DNA from: Brevundimonas sp.
GTDB taxonomy: Bacteria; Pseudomonadota; Alphaproteobacteria; Caulobacterales; Caulobacteraceae
DNA length: 64,000 nucleotides
Direction: 5' to 3'
NCBI RefSeq assembly: GCF_003248455.1
Contig: NZ_QFNM01000008.1
Span: 1 to 64,000, forward strand
The notes beneath the pieces are model-generated. The model saw only the letters and a list, made by a program, of their open reading frames with translations. It was not told where the DNA came from and made no database searches. Numbering within the stretch: position 1 is the first letter of the stretch; every line of letters starts with the position of its first letter. A program made the translations under genes and the position numbers. Shown in pieces: positions 49,781 through 62,061 of this stretch.

Positions 49781-50689
49781 ATGTGGAACAAGCCGAACCG
49801 CGCGGACCGTGTGTTGGATCGGGTTCGCCATGCCCGCCATCCGCTGCATGGCTGGCGGCGCTGGGCGGTGATCGCGGGGCAGGGCCTGGCGGGATTCGTC
49901 GTGCTGTTCGCCCTGGTCAATCTGACGCTCAGCCTGTCGACCTTTCGCGGCGAAGACCCGTTCACCCGCACGGTGCACGAATTGCGCGTGCTGTGGTTCA
50001 GCCCGCCGCCCGGCCAGCCGATGCCGCCGGGCGCCTTTCCGACCGTCTATGGCCGCGATCTGGGGCCGGCGCCCGACACCGCCGCCATCCATGCCTTTCT
50101 GGAGCGCGAGGCCGAGGACGGCGTCTTCCTGCTGGACCATGTGATGGTCGATCGGGTCCTGAAGCTGAACGGCCGGGTCGACGCCCGCAGCCTGCCGGTC
50201 GGCGTCTATGTCGGCGCCCACGCCCTGGGGCCCGACGGTCTGCCTTTCGTGCCGGTGACGAAGTTCCTAGCGCACTATCTTCTGTTTCCGCGCCACGCCT
50301 ATATTCTGGTCGTGCCCGAGCAGGGGCCGGCCATCGCCTTTTCGGCCAGCCAGAACGCCAAGTTCGGCATCGACATCCATCCCGACCGCCTGTCCGCCGA
50401 AGTCGCGCCCTTCACGCCGGAAGCCTACGACTTTCCCAGTTCGGGCGAGGCGCTGCACGAAATGACGCGCATCACCGACGATCCCGCGCGGGTCGCCGGC
50501 GCGGTCGGGGCGCTGAAAGGAGCGCAGGCGCGGCTGGAGAAGGAAGGCCTGACCTATGGCCTGCTGGCGCCCAACTCCAATACGGCGGTCGGTTGCGTGC
50601 TCCAGGGATCGGGCGCCATCACCGAGCAGGCGCGGTCGTCCATCCTGCTGGCCCTGCGCGCGCCGGGCTTCGGCGCCCGATGCGATTAG
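49781..50689 (+). CDS. Membrane-anchored protein of unknown function
   Basis: The 302-residue protein has one membrane helix near the N-terminus (about residues 29-52, WAVIAGQGLAGFVVLFALVNLTLS) and a large domain after it that is probably periplasmic. I do not recognise the domain; it has no cysteine pair until CVLQGSG near the end and no obvious active-site motif. An ATG at 49781 is preferred over an in-frame TTG at 49751 for lack of a ribosome-binding site there. It follows rnj by 54 bases. Confidence 0.65.
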   Translation: MWNKPNRADRVLDRVRHARHPLHGWRRWAVIAGQGLAGFVVLFALVNLTLSLSTFRGEDPFTRTVHELRVLWFSPPPGQPMPPGAFPTVYGRDLGPAPDTAAIHAFLEREAEDGVFLLDHVMVDRVLKLNGRVDARSLPVGVYVGAHALGPDGLPFVPVTKFLAHYLLFPRHAYILVVPEQGPAIAFSASQNAKFGIDIHPDRLSAEVAPFTPEAYDFPSSGEALHEMTRITDDPARVAGAVGALKGAQARLEKEGLTYGLLAPNSNTAVGCVLQGSGAITEQARSSILLALRAPGFGARCD

Positions 50690-50814
50690 CGGTCGCGACA
50701 AGGTCGCCGGTTCGGCTATAGGCGGGGCTGTGGCTGCATACCCGCCTGCTGCGTCCGACTGGCGCGACGGCCAGGGCTTGTCGGTCTTCTGTCGGCAATC
50801 TTGCGAGGTCCGTC

Positions 50815-51081
50815 ATGCCTATCGGCCCCCTGACCATGATCGGCATCTACATCATCGTCTGGTGGACGGTGCTGTTCGCGGTTTTGCCGCTCGGCACGGC
50901 GCACGAAACGCACGAGCCGCCGACCGACGGCGCCCAATGGGGAGCGCCCGCGACGCCCAATTTGAAAAAGAAGTTCCTGACCACCACCTGGGTCGCCGCC
51001 ATCGTCTGGGCCTTCGTCATGGTGCTGATCTTCACCGGCTGGCTGCCGCTGCCCGACTTCTCCAGCGCCCCGGCGGTCTAA
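50815..51081 (+). CDS. DUF1467 family membrane protein
   Basis: An 88-residue protein with two membrane helices (about residues 8-28 and 58-75) joined by a hydrophilic loop (AHETHEPPTDGAQWGAPATPN). It looks like the DUF1467 family, which is found beside proS in many alphaproteobacteria. Its function is not known. proS starts 78 bases downstream. Confidence 0.8.
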   Translation: MPIGPLTMIGIYIIVWWTVLFAVLPLGTAHETHEPPTDGAQWGAPATPNLKKKFLTTTWVAAIVWAFVMVLIFTGWLPLPDFSSAPAV

Positions 51082-51159
51082 ACCGCGCAACCGGCCTAGC
51101 TTTCGCCCCGGTCCAGCGGCTAAAGCCTTGGTTCGTCTCTACGCCTAGGATTCAAGACC

Positions 51160-52476
51160 ATGCGCTTGTCGCGCTATTTTCTGCCCACGCTGAAGGAAGC
51201 CCCGTCGGACGCCCAGATCGTGTCGCACCAGCTGATGCTGCGCGCCGGGATGATCAAGCAGGAGGCCGCCGGCATCTACGCCTGGCTGCCGCTGGGTCTG
51301 AAGGTGCTGCGCAAGATCGAGCAGATCGTACGTGAAGAGCAGATGCGGGCCGGCGCCGTCGAACTGCTGATGCCGACCCTTCAACTGGCCGATCTGTGGC
51401 GGGAGTCGGGACGGTACGACGCCTATGGCCCCGAAATGCTGCGCATTACCGACCGGCACGAGCGCGAACTGCTGTACGGCCCCACCAACGAGGAGATGAT
51501 CACCGACATCTTCCGGGCCTATGTGAAGTCATACAAATCCCTGCCGCTGAACCTGTTTCATATCCAGTGGAAGTTCCGCGACGAGCGCCGCCCGCGTTTC
51601 GGCGTCATGCGCGGCCGCGAATTCCTGATGAAGGACGCCTATTCCTTCGACCTGGATGAGGCTTCGGCCCGTGTCGCCTACAATCGGATGTTTACGGCCT
51701 ATCTGAACACCTTCGCCCGCATCGGCTTGAAGGCCGTGCCGATGCGCGCCGACACCGGCCCCATCGGCGGCGACCTGAGCCACGAGTTCATCGTCCTGGC
51801 CGAAACCGGCGAGAGCGAGGTCTTCTGCGACCGCAAACTCGTCGAGATGCCCGCGCCCGGCGACGATTTCAGCCCGGAAGCCGTGCAGGCCGTCTTCGAC
51901 GAACGCACCGCCCTCTACGCCGCCACCGAAGAGATGCACGACCCGGCCCGGTTCGAGGCCGAGACAGCGGAGGGCGACCGCCTGTCGGCGCGCGGCATCG
52001 AGGTCGGGCACATCTTCTATTTCGGCACGAAATACTCCGCCCCGATGAAGGCCAAGGTCGCAGGGCCGGATGGCCAGGACGCCGAGGTCCATATGGGCAG
52101 CTATGGCGTGGGCGTCTCGCGCCTGCTGGGCGCCATCATCGAGGCCAGCCATGACGACGGCGGCATCATCTGGCCGGACGCCGTAGCTCCGTTCGACGTG
52201 GTCGTGATCAATCTGCGCGCCAATGACGAAGCCGTCTCTGCCGCATGCGAGGACGCCGTCGCCCAGCTGGAGAAGCTCGGCAAGGACGTGCTGTACGACG
52301 ACACAGACGAGCGTCCGGGCGGCAAGTTCGCCACCGCCGATCTGATCGGCGTGCCGTGGCAACTGACCATCGGTCCCAAGGGACTGGCGGACGGCGTGGT
52401 CGAGCTGAAGCGTCGCGCTACCGGCGAGAAGGTTTCCGTGCCGCTCGCAGAAGCTATCGAAAGGCTGACCGCTTGA
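51160..52476 (+). CDS. proS: Proline-tRNA ligase, short alphaproteobacterial type
   Basis: The 438-residue class II enzyme charges tRNA-Pro. It has LMPTLQLADLW, motif 2 in FRDERRPRFGVMRGREFLMK with GPTNEEMITD before it, and an anticodon-binding domain at the C-terminus (VPWQLTIGPKG). The editing insertion of the longer E. coli enzyme is missing, as is usual in Alphaproteobacteria. Its stop overlaps the lolC start by three bases (TTGA). Confidence 0.95.
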   Translation: MRLSRYFLPTLKEAPSDAQIVSHQLMLRAGMIKQEAAGIYAWLPLGLKVLRKIEQIVREEQMRAGAVELLMPTLQLADLWRESGRYDAYGPEMLRITDRHERELLYGPTNEEMITDIFRAYVKSYKSLPLNLFHIQWKFRDERRPRFGVMRGREFLMKDAYSFDLDEASARVAYNRMFTAYLNTFARIGLKAVPMRADTGPIGGDLSHEFIVLAETGESEVFCDRKLVEMPAPGDDFSPEAVQAVFDERTALYAATEEMHDPARFEAETAEGDRLSARGIEVGHIFYFGTKYSAPMKAKVAGPDGQDAEVHMGSYGVGVSRLLGAIIEASHDDGGIIWPDAVAPFDVVVINLRANDEAVSAACEDAVAQLEKLGKDVLYDDTDERPGGKFATADLIGVPWQLTIGPKGLADGVVELKRRATGEKVSVPLAEAIERLTA

Positions 52477-53751
52477 GCCTGCCGTCCCGTCCGTCCGGCG
52501 CCTTCTCCGCCTGGGAGATCGGCCTGGCCCTTCGCTATCTGCGCGCCAAGCGCAAGGAGGGCGGCGTCGCCACCATCGCCGTCATCAGCTTCATCGGCAT
52601 CATGCTGGCCGTCGCCGTGCTGATCAGCGTGATGAGCATCATGTCCGGTTTTCGTTCGGAACTGCTCAGCCGGATGCTGGCCTTCAACGGTCATATGTAT
52701 GTGCAGGGTCCGGTTTTGACATCGCCGGACCGAGACGCGGTCCTGAAGAAGATCGAGGCGATACCGGGCGTCTACAGCGTCAACCCCCTGAACGAAGCTC
52801 AAAGCCTGATCCGCGTAGGCAACTTCACGACGGGTGTGATGGTCAAGGGTATCCGCCCACAGGATCTGGCCAAAACGCAGTACGTTTTTGACAGCCTGTC
52901 GCCCCAGGAGCGCGCTAGCTTCGGTCAGGGTGCGTATGGCGGCGACCGGGTGTTGATCGGCGCCGCTTTGGCGAACTCATTGGGGCTGCGTGTTGGCGAC
53001 GCCATCACCGTCTATTCGCCCACCGGCGCCGACAGCGCCTTCGGCAACCTCGGCGGATTGGAAAAGACCTATTTCGTGGGCGGATTGTTCCGTTCGGGAG
53101 CGGCCGATTACGACCGTGCCTTCATGTTCATGCCCTTGGAGCAGCAGCAGCTCTTCTTCGGCAAGGAAGGCGTCTGGGACGCCATCGAGATCAAGGTCGA
53201 CGATCCCGATCAGGTCGGCGCCCTGACCCCCGCCATCCGCGACGCGGCCGGCCCCGGCTCGGTCGTCAGCGACTGGCGCGAGCGCCTGGCCGCCTTCTAC
53301 GGCGCGCTGAAGGTCGAGCGGGTGGCCATGAGCATCATTCTGGGTCTGGTCGTCGCCATCGCCGCCATGAACATCATTTCCGGCATCGTCATGCTTGTGA
53401 AGAACAAGGGGCGGGATATCGCCATCCTGCGGACCATCGGCGCCAGCCCGTCGGCCATCCTGCGCGTCTTCTTCATGGCCGGCGCCATGATCGGGGTCGC
53501 GGGCACCCTGGCGGGCCTGCTGCTGGGTCTGCTGTTCTGCTGGAACATCGGCTCGATCCAGCATTTCCTGGAATGGGCGTTGCAGACCAAGCTGTTCGAT
53601 TCCGACGTCTATATGCTGGACGCCATTCCCGCGCTGGTGGACCCGATGGACGTGACCTGGGTGGCTTTCTGGTCGCTGCTGATGAGTTGTATCGCCAGTC
53701 TGCCGCCGTCATGGACCGCGTCGCGGATCGATCCCGTTGAGGCGCTCCGGT

Positions 53752-53759
<8 letters not shown>
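52473..53759 (+). CDS. lolC: Lipoprotein-releasing ABC transporter permease, LolC/E type
   Basis: The 428-residue inner-membrane permease extracts outer-membrane lipoproteins together with LolD. It starts SAWEIGLALRYLRAKRKEGG before the first helix, has a large periplasmic domain (about residues 50-275) and three C-terminal helices with KNKGRDIAILRTIGASPSAI. A TTG start at 52473 is chosen because it couples to the proS stop. One permease gene only is present here, so it may act as a homodimer (LolF-like). Confidence 0.92.
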
Positions 53760-54456
<697 letters not shown>

Positions 54457-54499
54457 TCTGCGGATAGCGGTCGTCCCCAGCGTGGCGTCCTGTCCTGGC

Positions 54500-55054
54500 T
54501 CAGGAATAGGTCGGCGACAGCAGATCGATTTCAGGCGTCGGGTCTGCGTCGCCTCCAGCCTTTTCTTCGAACGGCGACCAGGTCTCGGCCAAGGCCGCAA
54601 CTGAACCGATGACGCCGGCGTCGGCCTCGGCTTGGCGCAATGCGGTCCAGGACAAAAAGGCCAGCAGCCGCGCGCCATCGCATGGCTGGCGTTGCATCGC
54701 CGTCTCCAGCCACGCCGTTTCTGCGGGCCGGAGCAAAGGCGAAACCAGCCCCGGCGTCGAGAACAGCCGGCGCTCGGTCGATGCTTTCCTCCATAGAAGG
54801 GAGGTCAGGACGTGCGGCGCCTCCGTGATGACGTCCTGGAACCGCGCGACGGCGGCGGGCGCGCCTTCGACGCCGCAAAGGCCGCCGCCGCCGCTGAAGA
54901 TCAAGGCGCCGGATAGACCGCCCCGGCGCGCCTTGGCGGAAACGAAACGGCGGATATCCGGCCACGCCGGAGCTTCGGCGTCATGCTGCAACACGATCAC
55001 GGCCGCTTCCTGGCTCGCGGCCGGAGAGGCGGGGCAGTGGGATCGCGACGTCAT
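54500..55054 (-). CDS. Degenerate BLUF-like protein
   Basis: The 184-residue protein has, from about residue 18 to 105, the order of elements of a BLUF photoreceptor: a first strand AAVIVLQHD, a helix DIRRFVSAKARRGGLSGALIF, then GGGLCGVEGAPAAVARFQDVI. The flavin-contacting residues are missing: Tyr of strand 1 is Val, the Asn of the helix-1 motif is Arg, and the Gln in the FxQxLEG position is Gly. It should therefore not bind flavin in the usual way. It diverges from a FixJ-type regulator. The family assignment is by eye. Confidence 0.5.
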   Translation of the reverse strand: MTSRSHCPASPAASQEAAVIVLQHDAEAPAWPDIRRFVSAKARRGGLSGALIFSGGGGLCGVEGAPAAVARFQDVITEAPHVLTSLLWRKASTERRLFSTPGLVSPLLRPAETAWLETAMQRQPCDGARLLAFLSWTALRQAEADAGVIGSVAALAETWSPFEEKAGGDADPTPEIDLLSPTYS

Positions 55055-55064
55055 CCGTCATCGC

Positions 55065-55079
55065 TTAACCGAGCCTAAA
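55065..55079. promoter_or_regulatory. CtrA-like motif between divergent genes
   Basis: TTAACCGAGCCTAAA matches the CtrA box TTAA-N7-TTAA in 7 of 8 fixed bases. It lies between the BLUF-like gene and the response-regulator gene. CtrA control is common in Caulobacterales, but the motif is short. Confidence 0.35.
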
Positions 55080-55141
55080 ATCTGTTCAACTGCGTGTGAC
55101 TACGAGGTTCCTCGACGGCATTGGCGCTGTATTCTGGCGAT

Positions 55142-55831
55142 ATGCGAACGACGACGAACGCCATGACGGATTCCATGGCGCCAAAAGACAAGCGCCCCGA
55201 AACGGACGCCGACCCGGCCTTCGCTCCAAACAGCCAGGGTGACTCCCGTTTCGAAATCGTCGTGATCGACGACGACGCGCTGATCCTTGAGGTGACGCTG
55301 CTGACTTTCCGCGAGGCCGGGTATTCGGCTGTGGGATTCAGCGATCCGCTGGACGCCCTGATGTGGGCGTCCGACGCCGATCCGACGCTGATCGTTGTCG
55401 ATCTGAAGCTGCCGGGGATCGAGGGACTGGACCTGGTCAGCGCCTTCTGCGCCTTCGGCCGTCATGCGGTGATCTTGGTCAGCGCCTACGTCGATGTGCT
55501 GACGACCGTGGACGCCATGCGGCTTGGAGTCGACAACGTTCTAACCAAGCCCGCCCCGCCCGAGCGTCTCTTGACGGCCGCGGCGCATGCGTTGGACGCG
55601 CTGTCGCGCGCGCCGCGACAGGATCAAATGACCTTCACCCGTCGGGAGCGTCAGGTGGCGGAGTTCATCGTGGCCGGTCGCACCACGAAACAGATCGCCC
55701 AGGCCCTGGCGCTCAGTCCCCGCACGGTGGAGTTCTTTCGCGCCAGCCTTTTGCGCAAAACCCAGTCCCCCAACTCCGCCGCCCTGGCCTCGGCCCTGAC
55801 GCGGCTGGGCTTCGTCGCCACCGACGCTTGA
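55142..55831 (+). CDS. FixJ-type response regulator
   Basis: The 229-residue protein has a receiver domain and a LuxR-type helix-turn-helix. Receiver marks are the acidic pair in VVIDDDALIL, the phosphorylated aspartate in LIVVDLKLPGIEGLD, and VSAY and LTKPAPP for the conserved Ser/Thr and Lys. The output domain has FTRRERQVAEFIVAGRTTKQ and ALSPRTVEFFRASLLRK. No sensor kinase is adjacent. The start is uncertain (TTG 55121, ATG 55142 or ATG 55163). Its stop codon lies inside the -35 of the next promoter. Confidence 0.85.
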   Translation: MRTTTNAMTDSMAPKDKRPETDADPAFAPNSQGDSRFEIVVIDDDALILEVTLLTFREAGYSAVGFSDPLDALMWASDADPTLIVVDLKLPGIEGLDLVSAFCAFGRHAVILVSAYVDVLTTVDAMRLGVDNVLTKPAPPERLLTAAAHALDALSRAPRQDQMTFTRRERQVAEFIVAGRTTKQIAQALALSPRTVEFFRASLLRKTQSPNSAALASALTRLGFVATDA

Positions 55832-55867
55832 CGAGAACGCATAGAGAACATAGAACAGACGGAGAAC
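55828..55867 (+). promoter_or_regulatory. SOS promoter with two perfect LexA boxes
   Basis: GAAC-N7-GAAC occurs twice in tandem: GAACGCATAGAGAAC (55835-55849) and GAACAGACGGAGAAC (55853-55867). A promoter TTGACG (55828-55833), N17, TAGAAC (55851-55856) is overlapped by both boxes: the first fills the spacer, the second covers the -10 and likely start. This is the alphaproteobacterial LexA consensus, read on its complementary strand. Confidence 0.85.
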
Positions 55868-55888
55868 AGTTGCGAGGTCGGAAAAGCC

Positions 55889-55984
55889 ATGCCGCGTTTG
55901 GTGAGGGATATGTTGTCGCTGGCTTGCTGCGGCGGCTTCGTCTGGATGGTGTGGAGCCTGGCCTTCAGCGTCGCCTCCGCCTGA
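55889..55984 (+). CDS. sidA: SidA-like SOS-induced small membrane protein
   Basis: A 31-codon ORF encodes a short basic start (MPRLVRD) and one membrane helix with CCGGFVWMVWSLAF. It begins 22 bases after two perfect LexA boxes and lies directly upstream of dnaE. In Caulobacter crescentus SidA is a 29-residue inner-membrane protein, induced by SOS, that blocks division through late divisome proteins; from memory its gene also neighbours dnaE. Size, membrane helix, control and position agree, but I cannot align the two sequences here. GGAAAAG upstream is a modest ribosome-binding site. Confidence 0.75.
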   Translation: MPRLVRDMLSLACCGGFVWMVWSLAFSVASA

Positions 55985-56135
55985 CGGCGGGGCGACCTCT
56001 CAGCTGAAGGCGCTCCTTCTGGATTCCTTCTGGATATCGTCCCCGGCTGGGGACGAACGCGCCTCGCATATGGCCCGCGACGTTCGGTCGGTGCAGGATG
56101 GGGCGCGGGCCTTGCGTCCAGCAAGCGGAGATCCA

Positions 56136-59599
<3,464 letters not shown>

Positions 59600-59600
<1 letters not shown>

Positions 59601-60091
59601 TGGTCGGCGGTCTTCTGGCGTTCGCCCTATTTCTGTCTCCGCCGCAGATCGACCCTGCAGCGGCGCAATCCGTCCCAACCCAAGGCGCCGCCATGTCTCA
59701 CGCTATCGGAACCTTCGACGTTCAGATCACGCCCATCGCCGCGGAGGCGGACGCGTCTGCCGAGGCGCACGGTCGACTGCGGATCGCCAAGACCTTTCAC
59801 GGCGACATCGAAGGAGTCGGTGTGGGCGAGATGCTTGCCGTCCGAGACGGTTCGTCGGGCGCCTATGTGGCCATGGAGCGCGTGACAGGGACGATAGACG
59901 GTCGAAGCGGCGGCTTCTCGCTCGTTCATCGCGGGATCATGGACGCCGGTGCGCAGACATTGCTGATCACCATCGTTCCCGGGTCGGGCAGCGGGGACCT
60001 GATAGGCGTAAGCGGCGTCTTTCATCTGACCTTAGCTGATGGCGAGCACCGCTACGACCTTGAATACAGCCTGCCCGACACCGCGCCATGA
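59600..60091 (+). CDS. DUF3224 protein with putative signal peptide
   Basis: The 163-residue protein carries a DUF3224 domain (GTFDVQITPIAAEADA, IAKTFHGDIEGVGVGEMLAV, GAYVAMERVTGTIDGRSGGF and VVPGSGSGDLIGVSG-type end). DUF3224 proteins are small beta-barrels of unknown function. Here the first 23 residues (VGGLLAFALFLSPPQIDPAAA) look like a signal peptide, unusual for the family; an ATG at 59693 would give the bare domain. The 59600 start is coupled to the dnaE stop (TGATG). Confidence 0.8.
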
Positions 60092-60175
60092 GCGCCGGTT
60101 AAAGGCTAAGCTTATGAATTCACGGAACCTCACAGGCGCGTGATGAGTTTGGTCAGTCCATAGGGAGACTGTTCC

Positions 60176-60772
60176 ATGAAATATCTCGCCATCGCCAGCG
60201 TCGCCTCGCTGGCCCTTCTCGCAGCCTGCAACCAGGGCGGCGACAGCGCCGGTCAGAACGCCAACGAAGCGGTCAACGCCACGCAGGACGCCACCTCCGG
60301 GGTCGTCGGCCAGACTTCGGCCATGACCATGGGCGCCAACACCGTCGAAGGTTTCGTCACCGGCCTGGGCGTCAGCAATATGTATGAGCTGGAAGCGGCC
60401 AAGATCGCCGCCGCCAAATCGACCAACGCCGACGTCAAGGCCCTCGCCGCGATGATCACCAAGGACCACACCGCAGCCGGCGAAAAGCTGGGAACGGCCG
60501 TCGCAGCCGCTGGTCCGAACGTGACCATACCGACCGCCTTGGACCAGCGTCGCCAGGGGCTGATCGACAATCTGAACGCCGCCACGCCCGGCGATTTCGA
60601 CAAGGTCTATCTGAACCAGCAGGTCGCGGCGCATAACGAGGCCCTGACCCTGCTGAACGGTTTCGCAGGCAATACGGACGCGCCGGCCCTGTCGACCTTG
60701 GCCCGCGAACTGATCGCCCCGGTGACGATGCACCGCGATCGCGCTCAGGCGCTGCTGGATGCGATGAAATAG
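60176..60772 (+). CDS. DUF4142 lipoprotein
   Basis: The 198-residue protein has a lipoprotein signal (KYLAIASVASLALLAAC, cysteine at 18) and a ferritin-like helical DUF4142 domain (NMYELEAAKIAAAKSTNADV, then LAAMITKDHTAAGEKLG and AAHNEALTLLNGFA). DUF4142 proteins are periplasmic or outer-membrane lipoproteins of unknown function, often stress-linked. A good rho-independent terminator follows. The 84-base gap before it probably contains its own promoter. Confidence 0.88.
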   Translation: MKYLAIASVASLALLAACNQGGDSAGQNANEAVNATQDATSGVVGQTSAMTMGANTVEGFVTGLGVSNMYELEAAKIAAAKSTNADVKALAAMITKDHTAAGEKLGTAVAAAGPNVTIPTALDQRRQGLIDNLNAATPGDFDKVYLNQQVAAHNEALTLLNGFAGNTDAPALSTLARELIAPVTMHRDRAQALLDAMK

Positions 60773-60797
60773 TCGCGTCTTGACAACGTGAAGCGGA

Positions 60798-60825
60798 AGG
60801 CGGTCTCGGAAGAGGCCGCCTTTTT
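60798..60825 (+). terminator. Terminator of the DUF4142 gene
   Basis: AGGCGGTCTC and GAGGCCGCCT form a GC-rich stem with one mismatch around a GGAA loop, followed by TTTTT (60821-60825). Confidence 0.88.
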
Positions 60826-60858
60826 GCTGTCGCCCATGCCGCGATCGTGGGGCGGCGC

Positions 60859-60887
60859 TTGCTATTGCGGCTTATCCCGCCTACATG
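60859..60887 (+). promoter_or_regulatory. Candidate promoter of the rpsB-tsf operon
   Basis: TTGCTA (60859-60864), 17 bases and TACATG (60882-60887) lie after the previous terminator. Transcription would start near 60894, giving a leader of about 118 bases. Confidence 0.45.
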
Positions 60888-60890
60888 GCC

Positions 60891-60943
60891 CCCGCATTTC
60901 GCAACGCGGGTGAGGCGCGATTCGGGGAGAAATCCCGATTCGC
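60891..60943 (+). promoter_or_regulatory. Structured rpsB leader, two hairpins
   Basis: Hairpin 1: CCCGC (60891-60895) with GCGGG (60906-60910). Hairpin 2: GCGATTCGGG (60917-60926) with CCCGATTCGC (60934-60943), nine of ten pairs. Ribosomal protein S2 autoregulates its own leader in E. coli; a similar role here is an inference. Confidence 0.45.
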
Positions 60944-61011
60944 ACCATTCCGAGGGTCGCCAGACCTTTAATCCCCCGCGCCACGTCGATCGGAAAAAGG
61001 ACTGAACGATC

Positions 61012-61956
61012 ATGGCTCTGCCAGAATTCTCCATGCGCACCCTGCTGGAAGCGGGCGCCCACTTCGGCCACCAGACGCACCGCTGGAACCCGAAGATGGA
61101 CCGCTACATCTTCGGCTCGCGCTCGAATATCCATATCATCGACCTGTCGCAGACGATGCCGCTGTTCCACCAAGCCCTGGTGGCGGTGCGCGACGTCGCC
61201 GCCAAGGGCGGCCGCGTCCTGTTCGTCGGCACCAAGCGTCAGGCCTCGGAGCCGGTGGCCGAAGCCGCAAAGCGCTGCGCCCAATACTACATGAACAACC
61301 GTTGGCTGGGCGGTACGCTGACCAACTGGCGCACCGTTTCGGGTTCCATCGCCCGCCTGCGTGAACTGGAAGGCATCCTGGAGAACGGCGGCGAAGGTCG
61401 CGTCAAGAAGGAACTGCTGACCCTGCAGCGCGAGAAGGACAAGCTGGAGCTGTCGCTGGGCGGCATCAAGGACATGGGTTCCATCCCTGACATCATGTTC
61501 GTGATCGACACCAACAAAGAAGCGATCGCGATCCAGGAAGCCCGCAAGCTGAACATCCCGATCATCGCCATCCTGGACACCAATTCGGACCCCGACGGCA
61601 TCACCTATCCGGTTCCGGGCAACGACGACGCCGCCCGCGCCATCCAGACCTACTGCGACTTGATCGCCGATGCGGTTCTGGATGGTCTGGCCGCCGGCGC
61701 CTCGGCCTCCGGCATCGATCTGGGCGCTTCGGAAGCTCCGGTCGAGCCGATGTTGCGCGAAGCCTCGGCTCCGGTCGCCGCTGAAGCCGCTCCGGTCGCC
61801 GCTGAAGCCGCTCCGGCCGGCACGGAAGGCGCCGCCGCCGAACTGGAAGCCGCCGCTCAACCGGCCCCCTCCGAACCGGCTGGGGCCGACGAAGCCGCCC
61901 AGGCCGCCACTTCGGAAGCCAACGACGCGGTCGAGACCGAGAAGGCCACGGGCTGA
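61012..61956 (+). CDS. rpsB: 30S ribosomal protein S2 with Ala-rich tail
   Basis: The 314-residue protein has the full S2 core, from SMRTLLEAGAHFGHQTHRWN through FVGTKRQASEPVAEAA and NNRWLGGTLTNW to IPIIAILDTNSDPDGITYPV. E. coli S2 has 241 residues; here about 70 extra C-terminal residues are Ala/Glu/Pro-rich, with two near-copies of APVAAEA. Such tails are typical of alphaproteobacterial S2. S2 binds the 30S head-body junction. The gene leads the rpsB-tsf operon. Confidence 0.96.
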   Translation: MALPEFSMRTLLEAGAHFGHQTHRWNPKMDRYIFGSRSNIHIIDLSQTMPLFHQALVAVRDVAAKGGRVLFVGTKRQASEPVAEAAKRCAQYYMNNRWLGGTLTNWRTVSGSIARLRELEGILENGGEGRVKKELLTLQREKDKLELSLGGIKDMGSIPDIMFVIDTNKEAIAIQEARKLNIPIIAILDTNSDPDGITYPVPGNDDAARAIQTYCDLIADAVLDGLAAGASASGIDLGASEAPVEPMLREASAPVAAEAAPVAAEAAPAGTEGAAAELEAAAQPAPSEPAGADEAAQAATSEANDAVETEKATG

Positions 61957-62001
61957 TCGCCCGGCGGTCTTCATAGAGAGGGCCGTGCATAGAACCGACA
62001 C

Positions 62002-62028
62002 ACGGCCGGGCCATACAGGTCCGGCCGT
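62002..62028 (+). promoter_or_regulatory. Hairpin between rpsB and tsf
   Basis: ACGGCCGG (62002-62009) and CCGGCCGT (62021-62028) form a perfect 8-bp stem without a T-run. It may reduce read-through from rpsB to tsf or protect mRNA. AAGGAG (62050-62055) for tsf follows. Confidence 0.5.
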
Positions 62029-62061
62029 TCCGCATACGATACATCCCCCAAGGAGAAGAAC

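Noticed and set aside
47000..50221. Open frame of 1073 codons on the minus strand across coaX, rnj and the next gene
   Set aside because: It covers three real genes antisense and shows only the Asp/Gly/Arg/Gln bias of high-GC shadows.
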